A stretch of 64,000 bases of DNA, from the NCBI RefSeq assembly GCF_009827305.1, contig NZ_WTYJ01000004.1, forward strand, positions 1 to 64,000. Reading direction: 5' to 3'. Positions within the stretch are counted from its first letter, which is position 1. Each line of letters starts with the position of its first letter. This document shows, in pieces, positions 33,701 through 43,706 of this stretch. This DNA is from Croceibacterium xixiisoli (lineage in GTDB: Bacteria; Pseudomonadota; Alphaproteobacteria; Sphingomonadales; Sphingomonadaceae). A program made the position numbers and the translations under genes. Under the pieces are notes generated by a model, which worked only from the letters and a program-made list of their open reading frames with translations, was not told the DNA's origin and did not search any database.

Positions 33701-34493
33701 TTCCTATGGCTATGCTGTTGTAGTTGTCCGAAACTGAGCCGACGCCAATAGCGATATTATTCAAATCGACATTTACGTATGGATTTGTTCCAAAATCAAT
33801 AAGTTGTTGAAGGTTTACGGCGTCAGTGCTTTCTTTCGCCATTGCTACGTTGGTGATGCGTCGCTCGTTTCCGGCTGATCCCACGGACACTGTGTCCATT
33901 GCAGCTTGTGAATTTGCCCCTAGGGCAACGGCGTTATGGCTGGCAAATGACGATGCACCCACAGCAACACCTGCGTTGCCCCCGACTTGGGCTCCATTGC
34001 CGACAGCAACGCCGCGCGGCGCCTGAACAGAGGCCGAACTCCCGATTGCGGTGCTCCCAACGGTATCCGCTCGACTGCTGACTCCTAAGGCTACCGCGCC
34101 TTCGTTGAGGGCCCGTGAGTACGCCCCAACTGCCGTTGCTGAATAATCATAAGTTGAGACATGTTCGGCAACGGCCCCACTGCCGATGGCAATCGACCCG
34201 GTGCCGGATGCGGAAACCGAATTGCCGACGGCAACCGAATTAGCGCCGACTGCTACAGCAGCTGTCCCGACGGCCGTGGAGGAGATTCCCTCTGCTTTCG
34301 CGTCAATGCCGCACGCGAGCGAAGGATACTCCGAGTTAGAAACCGCCCCACCATCGGTATCGCCTTCATCGGCCACGCCATTGTCATTCATATCCAGCAG
34401 GCATTCCGTCGCCTGCGCCTGGCCGGCCAGACCCACGATCAACGCGGCCGCACTTAGGGAACCCCGCAAAGCGGCGCGAACAGACTTCCTCAT
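30717..34493 (-). CDS. Trimeric autotransporter adhesin (YadA-like)
   Basis: A 1258-residue surface protein. After a signal peptide (about 1-29) come four head blocks of 14-residue SVAIG/AVALG repeats, each closed by a neck of the type NTVSVGxxGxERRITN...TDAVNLxQL (near residues 200, 370, 522 and 706). A coiled-coil stalk of AQGTANTAL repeats spans about 745-930. A second head (945-1062) with a fifth neck, a short stalk and the four-strand YadA anchor (about 1195-1258, ending GVTFGW) follow. It would trimerise and mediate attachment. Codons for residues about 60-700 are clearly more AT-rich than the rest. Confidence 0.93.
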   Translation of the reverse strand: MRKSVRAALRGSLSAAALIVGLAGQAQATECLLDMNDNGVADEGDTDGGAVSNSEYPSLACGIDAKAEGISSTAVGTAAVAVGANSVAVGNSVSASGTGSIAIGSGAVAEHVSTYDYSATAVGAYSRALNEGAVALGVSSRADTVGSTAIGSSASVQAPRGVAVGNGAQVGGNAGVAVGASSFASHNAVALGANSQAAMDTVSVGSAGNERRITNVAMAKESTDAVNLQQLIDFGTNPYVNVDLNNIAIGVGSVSDNYNSIAIGNTSLATNGFSIAIGAAAEASQSHATAIGYAGHAAEGAAAFGYQSNASGLNATALGRESRSSGQSSISIGVNSNSEAIDSIAIGRYAEAYAPRSISIGANSLNDRENTVSFGSTGYERQLTNIAAATELTDAVNLAQLEAYAKVVISGSDSVGLFANGDGSLAAGSIADASGEGAIALGHSQFSAGIGAVALGSENRADGNGAVAIGYWNYAFGDGAVALGSAANATGAYGSVAIGMSANASADNSVALGADSRADEANTVSVGRDGYERRITNVSAGTRDTDVVNLAQLNSAVANSGNNPYLKVNSFHDPARAIGEESVAIGRNATAESYAALAVGMESLATGNFSVAVGQTSRALGSFSTALGASAYAGTGGTAVGVGAYSTGQASSAFGVDSRATGERSLALGVVSKAEGFDATSIGAESVAIADGSVALGALSVADRANTVSIGAAGAERQLTNLAAGTEGTDAVNLDQLNAVRDLAGNAATDASNALAAANGAQGTANTALTNAATAQSAAEAAQGTANSALANAATAQSTADQAFANASTAQGTANNALSNANAAQGTANTALANAANAQGTANTALTNAATAQSTADTALADAATAQGTANTALANASTAQSAAEAAQGTANNALSNAATAQGTANTALASASDAVGKADQALDVAQTALARAGNLVGNNEGGAMSQAIGNGAVAGGSGTLADGAGAVSLGLDNQAIGNGAVAIGDPNLATGTGAVAIGADNTATGNGALALGNTSSAIGASAIALGDTAGAAADGAVAIGRGAQASAANSVALGSGSVASAANTVSIGATGTERRLTNLAAGTAGTDAVNVTQLAQESALREAQRVELGAAISNETAARQQFDLQLSQRMDAYDTAVTDLTAGLASESSARLAADTALANRIDTVENRMNQFATQLDQLDQRIASSTAVATAMSGNAFLPDMKFNLTANVATYDGAHAGSLQVGALVTPNVAVNAGVATGFNRGGRTAARAGVTFGW
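31703..32258 (-). repeat. 42-bp tandem repeats coding the adhesin stalk
   Basis: The DNA repeats a roughly 42-base unit that encodes variants of AQGTANTALTNAAT, about ten copies, with two extra 21-base units (AQSAAEA). Fourteen residues are two heptads, so gain or loss of units keeps the coiled-coil register and the reading frame. The copies are imperfect at third positions. Confidence 0.85.
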
Positions 34494-34687
34494 TACTTAC
34501 CCCCTGATAAACGACAGGAATCGTCGTTGATGCAAAAGCGCAAGCTTGCGAAGATTCGTCAATTGCGATTGCGGGTGGCACAAAAATTACAGCGCACTCA
34601 TCCGTAAGGGGGCGATGTGAAGGCGAATTTACTTGCCGGGTTTATGCCGAACCCCGCGACGTCTTGCGCTGTAGGTGCCCGATCTGC

Positions 34688-34894
34688 TCACTCTTTGCGC
34701 AGTGCGCCAGGCTTGTGCGCCGCCCGTTTGCCTTCGTCGGTCTCGACAATGAATTCGGGATTGTCCTTGGATGCCGCAACCTTGTGACCCTTGATCTGCG
34801 TCGGCGTGGTGATCTTGCGCACCACGTGGCCATGGGCCTTACTGCCATGGCTGTTCCAGCTGACCGCATCGCCTTTTTTGAGGTCTTTGCTCAT
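34688..34894 (-). CDS. DUF2945 (TUDOR-like) small protein
   Basis: A 68-residue basic protein matching the DUF2945 or hypervirulence-associated TUDOR-domain family: GDAVSWNSHGSKAHGHVVRK (about 8-27) followed by a short beta segment ending EGKRAAHKPGALRKE. Members are small SH3-like barrels often found with stress genes. It is last in a same-strand run of three small genes, 11 bp after the previous stop. Confidence 0.85.
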   Translation of the reverse strand: MSKDLKKGDAVSWNSHGSKAHGHVVRKITTPTQIKGHKVAASKDNPEFIVETDEGKRAAHKPGALRKE

Positions 34895-34905
34895 ATTCCG
34901 GCTCC

Positions 34906-35148
34906 TCAGGAAAGTTCGTCCAGCCCATTCTCGATCAAGCGGGCTTGTTTATCGCTTTGGACGTCGACCGATACCGTGATCGGGGCGCCCGCCCGGCCTT
35001 CTTCTGTTTCCGGGCCTGCGCTTGCATCACGGCCTGCCGATGCGACGAAGATATCCGTCCGCTCTATCCCGAATTGCTGGACCAGATGCTCGATCGCCAG
35101 ATCTGCATCGCGTCGGGTGGGGTAGCTGCGCTCGATCGTCTTCGACAT
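34906..35148 (-). CDS. Small hypothetical protein
   Basis: An 80-residue acidic soluble protein with no family I recognise. It begins MSKTIERSYPTRRDADLAIE, which resembles small ferredoxin-fold proteins that start with a strand and a helix. The ATG at 35148 is preceded by GAAGGG at good distance. It is four bases downstream of the SnoaL-like gene and 11 bp upstream of the DUF2945 gene, so all three are probably one transcript. Confidence 0.75.
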   Translation of the reverse strand: MSKTIERSYPTRRDADLAIEHLVQQFGIERTDIFVASAGRDASAGPETEEGRAGAPITVSVDVQSDKQARLIENGLDELS

Positions 35149-35152
35149 GATC

Positions 35153-35527
35153 TTACCCTTCGCTGCCTGATATCGCCGAGAGCGGCGGGGTTTGCTGATG
35201 CTGCACGACACGCCAATCATCATGGCTGAGGCGGCGCAGGGTGGTGGTGCAGTGGGCTGCGTAATCGTCCTTGCCATCGGCACTGGCCCGCGCGTGATAG
35301 GCGATGACGATCAACCCCTCCTGCGGCCGGACGACCTGTTGCTGGCTGAAATCGACCGACGCCCAGCGGGGCGTTTGCGCCATGGCATCGGCGGCTGCGT
35401 TGCCCCGCATGACGAAGGGCGGTGCCGGAACGACGAAGAGTGAGTCTGCATCGATCAGTTCTCGGTAGTGTTCGGTGTCGCCGGTCCACAAGCTGCGTTC
35501 CAGCTTCCAAATGCGTTCGTCTTCCAT
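35153..35527 (-). CDS. NTF2-like (DUF4440/SnoaL-type) protein
   Basis: A 124-residue protein of the NTF2-like fold: IWKLERSLWTGDTEHYRELI at the N-terminus, FVVPAPPFVMRG in the middle and a closing pair of strands around YAAHCTTTLRRLSHDDWRVV then QHQQTP. These cones bind small ligands or are enzymes such as ketosteroid isomerases; here the role is unknown. The ATG at 35527 is preceded by GGAG. It is the first gene of a three-gene run, divergent from the TPP riboswitch and thiC. Confidence 0.8.
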   Translation of the reverse strand: MEDERIWKLERSLWTGDTEHYRELIDADSLFVVPAPPFVMRGNAAADAMAQTPRWASVDFSQQQVVRPQEGLIVIAYHARASADGKDDYAAHCTTTLRRLSHDDWRVVQHQQTPPLSAISGSEG

Positions 35528-35644
35528 GCAGGGCTCCTCTTTCCAGCAGCAGCGGTTCGGCTGCCGGATGGTTCCGCGCATCGGCACAATCGGGCGCGCC
35601 CATCGCTGGACTTGCCCGCGTCAAATCCTTATCACGCCCCTATC

Positions 35645-37685
<2,041 letters not shown>

Positions 37686-37695
37686 TTATTGATGC

Positions 37696-37734
37696 GGTCG
37701 GCCCGGCCAACAGTGTCGGGCCGACCGTTATTTT
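37696..37734 (+). terminator. Terminator after thiC
   Basis: GGTCGGCCCG (37696-37705) pairs with CGGGCCGACC (37717-37726), followed by GTTATTTT. It lies ten bases past the thiC stop. Confidence 0.85.
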
Positions 37735-37961
37735 GACCGCTTGTTGTGTTTTTCACTACAATCAGGACGAAGTGATTGGGATTATGGCAATCTTGTTGCG
37801 TCTTGCTGCGCTGCGCATAGATTTCCGTCACGGATCACCGCTATAGTTCTCTGGCGAAGGGAGTCCGACAGCGGATTCTCACTCGTCCCGGTCCCCACGC
37901 CGGGCAGGAATTTTGTCACGCTGTCCGCATGCACGGACGACGGACAAGCAGGAGAGAACAT

Positions 37962-38330
37962 ATGCGCAATACCAATCTTGCCCGGGTTCTGGGCTGTACC
38001 ATCACTGCTGCCTTGCTGGGCCTGGGAGCCACCAGCGCCGCAGCCGCCGAAGCCGATGTCACCGTTTCGCACAAACAGGCAGACAGCCGCTCGATTAACA
38101 TTCAGGTGGCCGATCTCGATCTCAGCCGTTCCTACGATCAGCGCACGCTGGCCATTCGGATCGACAACGCCGCTCGCGCTGTGTGCGACGTCAACGCCGG
38201 CTCCACGCTGGACGGCCTGCCCCGCGCCCGCGCCTGCGTCAGCAATGCTCAGGCGGGCGCGCTGGCCCAGCTCGACGCCCGTGGCCTGAACGCCACCGCC
38301 GCCGTGGCAGCAGCCGGCGGCATGCGCTGA
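37962..38330 (+). CDS. UrcA-family secreted protein
   Basis: A 122-residue protein with a signal peptide (about 1-28, ending AAA) and the UrcA pattern: VADLDLSRSYDQRTLAIRID followed by NAARAVCD and a second Cys (RACVSNAQ), which probably form the family disulfide. UrcA proteins are common in sphingomonads and caulobacters, but their role is unknown. ATG 37962 is preceded by AGGAGAG. The 240 bases upstream, after the thiC terminator, hold no other gene I can support. Confidence 0.85.
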   Translation: MRNTNLARVLGCTITAALLGLGATSAAAAEADVTVSHKQADSRSINIQVADLDLSRSYDQRTLAIRIDNAARAVCDVNAGSTLDGLPRARACVSNAQAGALAQLDARGLNATAAVAAAGGMR

Positions 38331-38420
38331 GTCTTTAAACAATTTGGCAAATTCGCAGCCGCGCCGAGACTACTCGGGGCGGCTGTTTGCTATCTATCCC
38401 GCTAAATCAGCTAAAAAATC

Positions 38421-38447
38421 GTCGCCCCAGCGAAGGCTGGGCCGCTG
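38421..38447. repeat. CCAGC-GAAG hairpin repeat (copy A)
   Basis: GTCGCCCCAGCGAAGGCTGG followed by GCCGCTG. The stem is CCCAGC/GCTGGG around GAAG. A related copy in the same orientation stands at 39178, on the other side of the 2'-5' RNA ligase-like gene. Confidence 0.7.
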
Positions 38448-38529
38448 CGCGCCAGGCTCCACCCCCTTGACCCTACCGGTCGAAAATGAGAACATAAAAA
38501 GAACAAATCGATTCCCCGTAGAGTGCAGG

Positions 38530-39153
38530 ATGGAAAGCCGCGCAATGCAGCCACAGCAATGGCGTTACTTTCTCGGCTTCATCCCCGATGCCGCGCTCGC
38601 CAGGCGCATCCTCGCTCTGGGCGATGCGCTGGGGCTGGCCGCTGATGCGGTGATCGACCATCTGCATCTGACGCTCTGCACCATTGCCGAAGTCGATGCC
38701 CGCGACGAAACACTGGCCGATCGGCTCGATCCGATCCTGAGTGATACCCGACTGGAAGCCTGCCGCATCCGCCTGGGCCGCGCGCGCAGCGGCAATCGCG
38801 GCGCGGTCATCCGCTCGATCGGATCGCAGAGCGAGATTTCCCTGCTGTATCAGAAACTGCCGCCGCTCCTTCGTCGGGCGGATATGGCGCCCCTGCATCG
38901 GAAGAACGGTCTCACCGCCCCGCATATCACCCTCAGCTACAAGGGCGGTCCGGCGCAGATCCTGATCGTGCCCTTCGAATGGATCCCGACCGAATTGTGC
39001 CTGGTGGAAAGCTGGGTCGGCTGCACCCGGCACGACATCCTGCGCCGCTGGCCCTTGTTGCCCCCGTCGCAGGGCGAACTCGATTGGGGAGGCGGGGGAG
39101 GAGATAATTTCACTCACCGCCTGCGCCAGGAAAGAGCCGCGCAGGCCGGCTAA
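38530..39153 (+). CDS. 2'-5' RNA ligase (2H phosphoesterase) family protein
   Basis: A 207-residue protein with the two 2H motifs: HLHLTLC (about residue 39) and PHITLSY (about 134). The family, which includes LigT/ThpR, cleaves or joins 2'-5' or cyclic phosphate bonds in RNA or nucleotides. The start is the ATG at 38530 after GCAGG; an ATG at 38542 is also possible. The last 30 residues are Gly-rich and poorly structured, as if the frame ran on past the original end. It is bracketed by two hairpin repeats. Confidence 0.8.
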   Translation: MESRAMQPQQWRYFLGFIPDAALARRILALGDALGLAADAVIDHLHLTLCTIAEVDARDETLADRLDPILSDTRLEACRIRLGRARSGNRGAVIRSIGSQSEISLLYQKLPPLLRRADMAPLHRKNGLTAPHITLSYKGGPAQILIVPFEWIPTELCLVESWVGCTRHDILRRWPLLPPSQGELDWGGGGGDNFTHRLRQERAAQAG

Positions 39154-39177
39154 ATCCCACCACCGGCCCACCCACAC

Positions 39178-39204
39178 GTCGCTCCAGCGAAGGCTGGAGC
39201 CGCT
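39178..39204. repeat. CCAGC-GAAG hairpin repeat (copy B)
   Basis: GTCGCTCCAGCGAAGGCTGG followed by AGCCGCT. The stem CTCCAGC/GCTGGAG around GAAG differs from copy A by a paired change (C-G to T-A), so the hairpin is kept while the sequence changes. Confidence 0.7.
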
Positions 39205-39291
39205 CTCACCTGGCACCACACCATCCTTGCCTGACATGGCAGATCGTCTACCGCTCTTCGCAGGGGAAACAAGCAAAGGGCAGGGCAACAC

Positions 39292-40881
39292 TTGCGTTTC
39301 ATACTGGCTCTCTGGGCGGCATTGCTGTGGCCGGCACCGGCCTTTGCCGCCTGGATGGAAGCATCCAGCCCGAATTTCGTCGTCTATTCGGACGATTCCG
39401 AACGCAGCCTGCGCACATTCACCGAACGGCTGGAACTCTATCATGAGGCGCTGGAACTGCTGACCGGTGGCGATGTGCCGCCACCCAGCCGGTCCAACCG
39501 GCTGACGATCTTCGTTCTGCGCGATCAGCGCAGCGTCAGCCGGCTGCATGGCGACAGCAATATCGCGGGTTTCTATCGTCCGCGCGCCGGCGCTTCGGTC
39601 GCAGTGGTGCCCGATGTCGAAAATGTCACCGGCAGCCAGGCTTTTTCGATGCAGGTGCTGCTGCACGAATATGCACATCATTTCCTGATCGCGAACACCA
39701 GCTTCGCCATGCCGCGCTGGTTCAGCGAAGGCAGCGCGGAATTCTATGCCTCTGCTGTGTTCCATCGCGATGGCCGGCTGCAACTGGGCATGCCCAACCA
39801 TGCCCGCGCCGGGGAACTGGCTTATGCCAGCAATGTCACCGCCGAAGAATTGCTCGATCCCGCCGCCTACGCCGCCCGGCACAAGGGCGGGAACAACGCC
39901 TTTTATGGCAAGGCTTGGGCGCTCTATCATTATCTGGTGATGGAGCGCGCACGCAGCGGGCAATTGTCGGCCTATCTCAAGGCGCTCGAACAGGGGAAGG
40001 GGGCCCGGAGCGCCGCAGAAACCGCCTTCGGCGATCTGGCGCTGCTGGAACGTGAACTGAAGGCCTATTTGCGGCGGCCGAGCATGAGCACGCTCAACAT
40101 ACAGGCCGGCCGGCTGCAGGGCGGGGCGGTGACGCTGCGCCGCCTGAGCGAAGGGGAGGCCGCGATGATGCCGGTGCGGATCCGTTCACAGAGCGGGGTG
40201 ACCCCGGAAATCGCCGCAGAACTGGTGCTGGAGGCGCGCCGTATCGCCGCCCGTTTCCCCGATGAAGCCGCCGTCCTGACCGCGCTGGCAGAAACGGAAT
40301 ATGATGCCGGTCATCTGGATCAGACCATCGCCGCTGCCGATGCGGCGCTGGCGATCGATCCGGATCAGGCCAATGCCTATGTTCAGAAGGGTTATGCGCT
40401 GTTCGCCCGGGCCAGATCGGCGATGGACCGGGTTGAGGCCTACCGCGCGGCCGTGGCGCCGTTTCTGGCGCTCAATGCGCGGGAGCCTGATCACGCCATT
40501 CCGCTGATCTATTTCTACCGCAGTTTCATCGGGCGCGGGGCCGCACCCAATGACAATGCCCTCGCTGCACTGGAACGGGCGGCACGGATCGCCCCCTATG
40601 ATCGCGGGCTGCAGATCGAAATGGCGCGGCAGCATTTGCGCCTGGGCCGGCTGGACAAGGCGCGGCAAAGCCTGACGGTGATCGCAGCCGCGCCGCATGG
40701 CGGCACCATGGCAGAACGCGCACGCCTGGCGATCGAACGGATCGATGCGGGGCAGCCGGTCGATGAAAAGGCGCTGTCGGCCCCCGCAACCCCATCCGTC
40801 GCCACAGAAGCGGTCAGGGGCGAGGGCGATGACGCGGATGTCGATGGCGAAGATGAGCCGGCTGGCCAAGGTCAACGATAG
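39292..40881 (+). CDS. Secreted HEXXH-TPR metalloprotease-like protein (copy 1)
   Basis: A 529-residue protein: signal peptide (about 1-19, AFA), a peptidase_MA-like domain (about 20-255) with zinc motif HEYAH at 125-129 and a gluzincin-type Glu in WFSEGSAEF (E146 or E150), then TPR-like repeats (about 300-490) such as AAADAALAIDPDQANAYVQK, and an acidic tail. This fits a DUF1570-like periplasmic peptidase, but no member function is assigned with certainty. The start is a TTG after CAGGGCAA. A paralog of nearly the same plan follows 146 bp downstream. Confidence 0.82.
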   Translation: MRFILALWAALLWPAPAFAAWMEASSPNFVVYSDDSERSLRTFTERLELYHEALELLTGGDVPPPSRSNRLTIFVLRDQRSVSRLHGDSNIAGFYRPRAGASVAVVPDVENVTGSQAFSMQVLLHEYAHHFLIANTSFAMPRWFSEGSAEFYASAVFHRDGRLQLGMPNHARAGELAYASNVTAEELLDPAAYAARHKGGNNAFYGKAWALYHYLVMERARSGQLSAYLKALEQGKGARSAAETAFGDLALLERELKAYLRRPSMSTLNIQAGRLQGGAVTLRRLSEGEAAMMPVRIRSQSGVTPEIAAELVLEARRIAARFPDEAAVLTALAETEYDAGHLDQTIAAADAALAIDPDQANAYVQKGYALFARARSAMDRVEAYRAAVAPFLALNAREPDHAIPLIYFYRSFIGRGAAPNDNALAALERAARIAPYDRGLQIEMARQHLRLGRLDKARQSLTVIAAAPHGGTMAERARLAIERIDAGQPVDEKALSAPATPSVATEAVRGEGDDADVDGEDEPAGQGQR

Positions 40882-41027
40882 ATCGGAAACTCAAAAAAAT
40901 CAGCCGTTTTTTGTCTCTGCGCTTGGCGACAGGCCACAATTTTCGCTGTTGGCGACGCGGCAATTGTCAAATTCCCCGAGAGGAATAAGCTCCTCGCCTG
41001 AACGGGGCCGCTGTTGCGGAGGGGTAA

Positions 41028-42737
41028 ATGCGCTTTATCTGGTTTGTGGTGGCGTTGTTGCTGCTGCCGTCGGCGGCCAAGGCCGAATGGCTGGAAGCAT
41101 CCAGCCCCAATTTTGTCGTCTATGCCGACGATTCCGAACGTGATCTGCAGCTCTTCACCCAGCGGCTGGAACTCTATCACGAAGCGATGAAGGTGCTGAC
41201 CGGCACCGATCCTGGCACCCCCAGCCCGTCGAACCGGGTTACTGTCTATGTGGTGAAGAGCGAGGCAGAGGTGCAGCGCATCCTCAACATGGGGCGCACA
41301 GGTGGGGGCGTCGGCGGTTTCTATATCGGGCGCGCGGGCGCGGCGATGGCCGTGGTGCCCACTATCCAGAGCTCGGGCGGGCGGGTTGGCCAGTCCATGG
41401 CGATTCTGCTGCACGAATATGCCCATCACTTCCTGCTTTCGGGCAGCGTCCATGGCGCGCTGGGCTGGATGAACGAGGGCGGAGCGGAATTCTTCGCCGG
41501 GGCCCAGTTCAATTCCGATGGTGGCATCTCGCTCGGCCTGCCCAACACGGGGCGCTATCGCGAACTCAGCTATGTGTCTGATCAGGTCACGGCGGAGGAG
41601 CTGCTCGATCCCGATCTGTTCAAACGGCGCCGGCGCGGCATCGAACATGCCTTCTACGCGCGCAGTTGGGGCCTTTACCATTATCTGACGATGGAGCCGG
41701 AACGGCGCGGGCAGATGGCCCGCTATGTCCGGTTGCAGGCTGAAGGCGCTGCACCGCGCCAGGCCGCAGAGCAGGCCTTCGGCAATCTGGCGGACGTCAA
41801 TCGTGGGCTGAATGCCTATCTGCGGCGCACCCGGCTGACGGCATTCACCTTTGCTCCGGGCCAGTTGACGTCTGGCGCGGTGCAGATCCGCCAACTGTCC
41901 GCAGGGGAAGCGGAAATCATGCCCGTACGCATTCGGTCACGGCGCGGCGTGACCAGCGAACTGGCGGCGGAACTTGTCGTGCGGGCGCGTGCCATCGCTG
42001 CCCGCCATCCGCAGGATGCAGCAGTCCTGTCTGCCCTGGCAGAAACCGAATTCGACGCTGGCAATGATGCGCAAGCGCTGGCGGCAGCCGATGCTGCGCT
42101 GGCGATCGATTCCGCCCAGGTGAATGCCTATGTGCAGAAGGGCTATGCCCTGTTTCGCCAGGCGGAAACGGCAGAAGACAAGGATGCCGCCTTCCGCGCG
42201 GCGGTTGTGCCCTTCGTGGCGCTCAACCGTATGGAGCCGGATCATCCGCTTGGGCTGTATTACTATTACCTCGGCTTTGTGCGCCGGGGGCGTGACCCCA
42301 GTGACAATGCCATGGCCGCTCTGGCCCGCGCGGTCGAACTTGCGCCGTTCGACACTGCCCTGCGGTTGGTGCTGGCGCGGCAGCAGATTTCGTCTGCGCA
42401 ATGGGAAGATGCCCGGTACAATCTCCTGCCGATTGCCAATTCGCCGCATGGCGGGGCGCTGGCCTTGCGCGCGCGGGAGGTGATCGACGCGATCGTTGCC
42501 GGCCCGCCAGCCGATGCCACCGCCTTGCTGGCCCTGCTGGAAGGGGAGGGGGAGGATGTCGACGCGCCTGGCACCGGAGGTGAGGGAGATAGCGGCGAGG
42601 GAGATGGCGGCGCTGCCTCCGGCGCGGAGGGTTCGCCCGACGCCGGCAATCGCGAAACGGGCGATAGCGATGCTGGCAAGAGCGATGCTGGCAAGGTCCA
42701 ACCCGACAAGGCTGGCGCGACCGAAACGGCGCCCTGA
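41028..42737 (+). CDS. Secreted HEXXH-TPR metalloprotease-like protein (copy 2)
   Basis: A 569-residue paralog of the preceding gene: same signal peptide start MRFI, same WLEASSPNFVVYADDSERDL opening, HEYAH at 129-133, E150 in WMNEGGAEFF, the same TPR part (AAADAALAIDSAQVNAYVQK) and a longer acidic Gly/Asp tail after residue 515. Similarity runs along the full length, so it is a tandem duplication that has since diverged. Both keep the catalytic residues. The low-complexity tail may be exposed. Membrane anchoring is not seen. Confidence 0.85.
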   Translation: MRFIWFVVALLLLPSAAKAEWLEASSPNFVVYADDSERDLQLFTQRLELYHEAMKVLTGTDPGTPSPSNRVTVYVVKSEAEVQRILNMGRTGGGVGGFYIGRAGAAMAVVPTIQSSGGRVGQSMAILLHEYAHHFLLSGSVHGALGWMNEGGAEFFAGAQFNSDGGISLGLPNTGRYRELSYVSDQVTAEELLDPDLFKRRRRGIEHAFYARSWGLYHYLTMEPERRGQMARYVRLQAEGAAPRQAAEQAFGNLADVNRGLNAYLRRTRLTAFTFAPGQLTSGAVQIRQLSAGEAEIMPVRIRSRRGVTSELAAELVVRARAIAARHPQDAAVLSALAETEFDAGNDAQALAAADAALAIDSAQVNAYVQKGYALFRQAETAEDKDAAFRAAVVPFVALNRMEPDHPLGLYYYYLGFVRRGRDPSDNAMAALARAVELAPFDTALRLVLARQQISSAQWEDARYNLLPIANSPHGGALALRAREVIDAIVAGPPADATALLALLEGEGEDVDAPGTGGEGDSGEGDGGAASGAEGSPDAGNRETGDSDAGKSDAGKVQPDKAGATETAP

Positions 42738-42925
42738 ACGGAGCATCGCTCCGGATTGCACGGCGGCGCCATGGGTCAGCCGTGGCTGTTCCGGGTTGCG
42801 TTGCTGATCGGTGGGGTATTGGGGGCACCGATCTGGCGCTATCCCTTGGTACCGGGCGGACCTGCGCCGCCTGACTGCAGATTGATCCCGGCGCGGTCGG
42901 CCGCTGCGTGCGAAGGAGAGAGCAT

Positions 42926-43696
42926 ATGGACTGGATCAAAAAACTGCTCGGTGGAAAGGATCAGCCCATCACGTCTGACACCCCCGCCGCTCCGGCCACG
43001 CGGGAACCGGTCGTTCCGATCGCCACAGTCCAGATCCCCCCGTCGGAGCCGGGCACGCTTTATCAGGATCAGATCCTGCGCAAGGCATGGGCAGAGGATT
43101 TGCTGGTCCAGGCCGGCGTGCCGGTCAACAAGCACCTGCCCTGTATCGAAAGCCAGGCGGAAATCACCCTGCGCCCGGTGCGGGAGGTGGCCGATCGTTT
43201 GCTGGCGCTGGCGATCGTGGCGGTGAAGGGCGAAGGTCTGGAACATGATATCGTGATCCAGCTGGCCGATGATCGCCAGGCCTGGGATCTGTTCACCCCG
43301 AAGGAGACGGCTTTCATCCGCGATCCGGCGCCCAGCGAGCACGACCGGGTTCAGTTCGTCTGGCGCTATGAAGCGGCCTGGGTGCTGCTCTGGGCGCTCG
43401 ATCCCATGTCGGAACCGCTGTCATACCCCGATGCCATCTGCGACGTGCCGCTGCTGGCGCAGACAGTGCGCGATACGCCCGATCTGGCCGCCAGGGGCAT
43501 GCAATCGGCCAACAATATCCTCAATGAAGCCGATCTGATCTATCGCTGCCACTGGGCCGTGCGGCAGGCCAGCATCGATGGCACCGAACCACCCGCCGGG
43601 CTCGACCCCGGCGTGGTGATGGAACGCCATTATGCGCTCAACTGGCTGATCGGCTATATGGATCAGGATTGGGACGAGGTTTCGACCGACACCTGA
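42926..43696 (+). CDS. DUF4272 protein
   Basis: A 256-residue cytosolic protein of the DUF4272 family: REVADRLLALAIVAVKGEGL near 75-94, FVWRYEAAWVLLWALDPMS near 135 and MERHYALNWLIGYMDQDWDE near the end are typical. Function unknown. ATG 42926 is preceded by GAAGGAGAG. It converges with the osmC gene with a ten-base gap. Confidence 0.82.
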   Translation: MDWIKKLLGGKDQPITSDTPAAPATREPVVPIATVQIPPSEPGTLYQDQILRKAWAEDLLVQAGVPVNKHLPCIESQAEITLRPVREVADRLLALAIVAVKGEGLEHDIVIQLADDRQAWDLFTPKETAFIRDPAPSEHDRVQFVWRYEAAWVLLWALDPMSEPLSYPDAICDVPLLAQTVRDTPDLAARGMQSANNILNEADLIYRCHWAVRQASIDGTEPPAGLDPGVVMERHYALNWLIGYMDQDWDEVSTDT

Positions 43697-43706
43697 TCGG
43701 GGGCCT

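Noticed and set aside
38473-39963. 496-residue minus-strand open frame
   Set aside because: Crosses two well-supported plus-strand genes and a repeat; composition typical of shadow frames.
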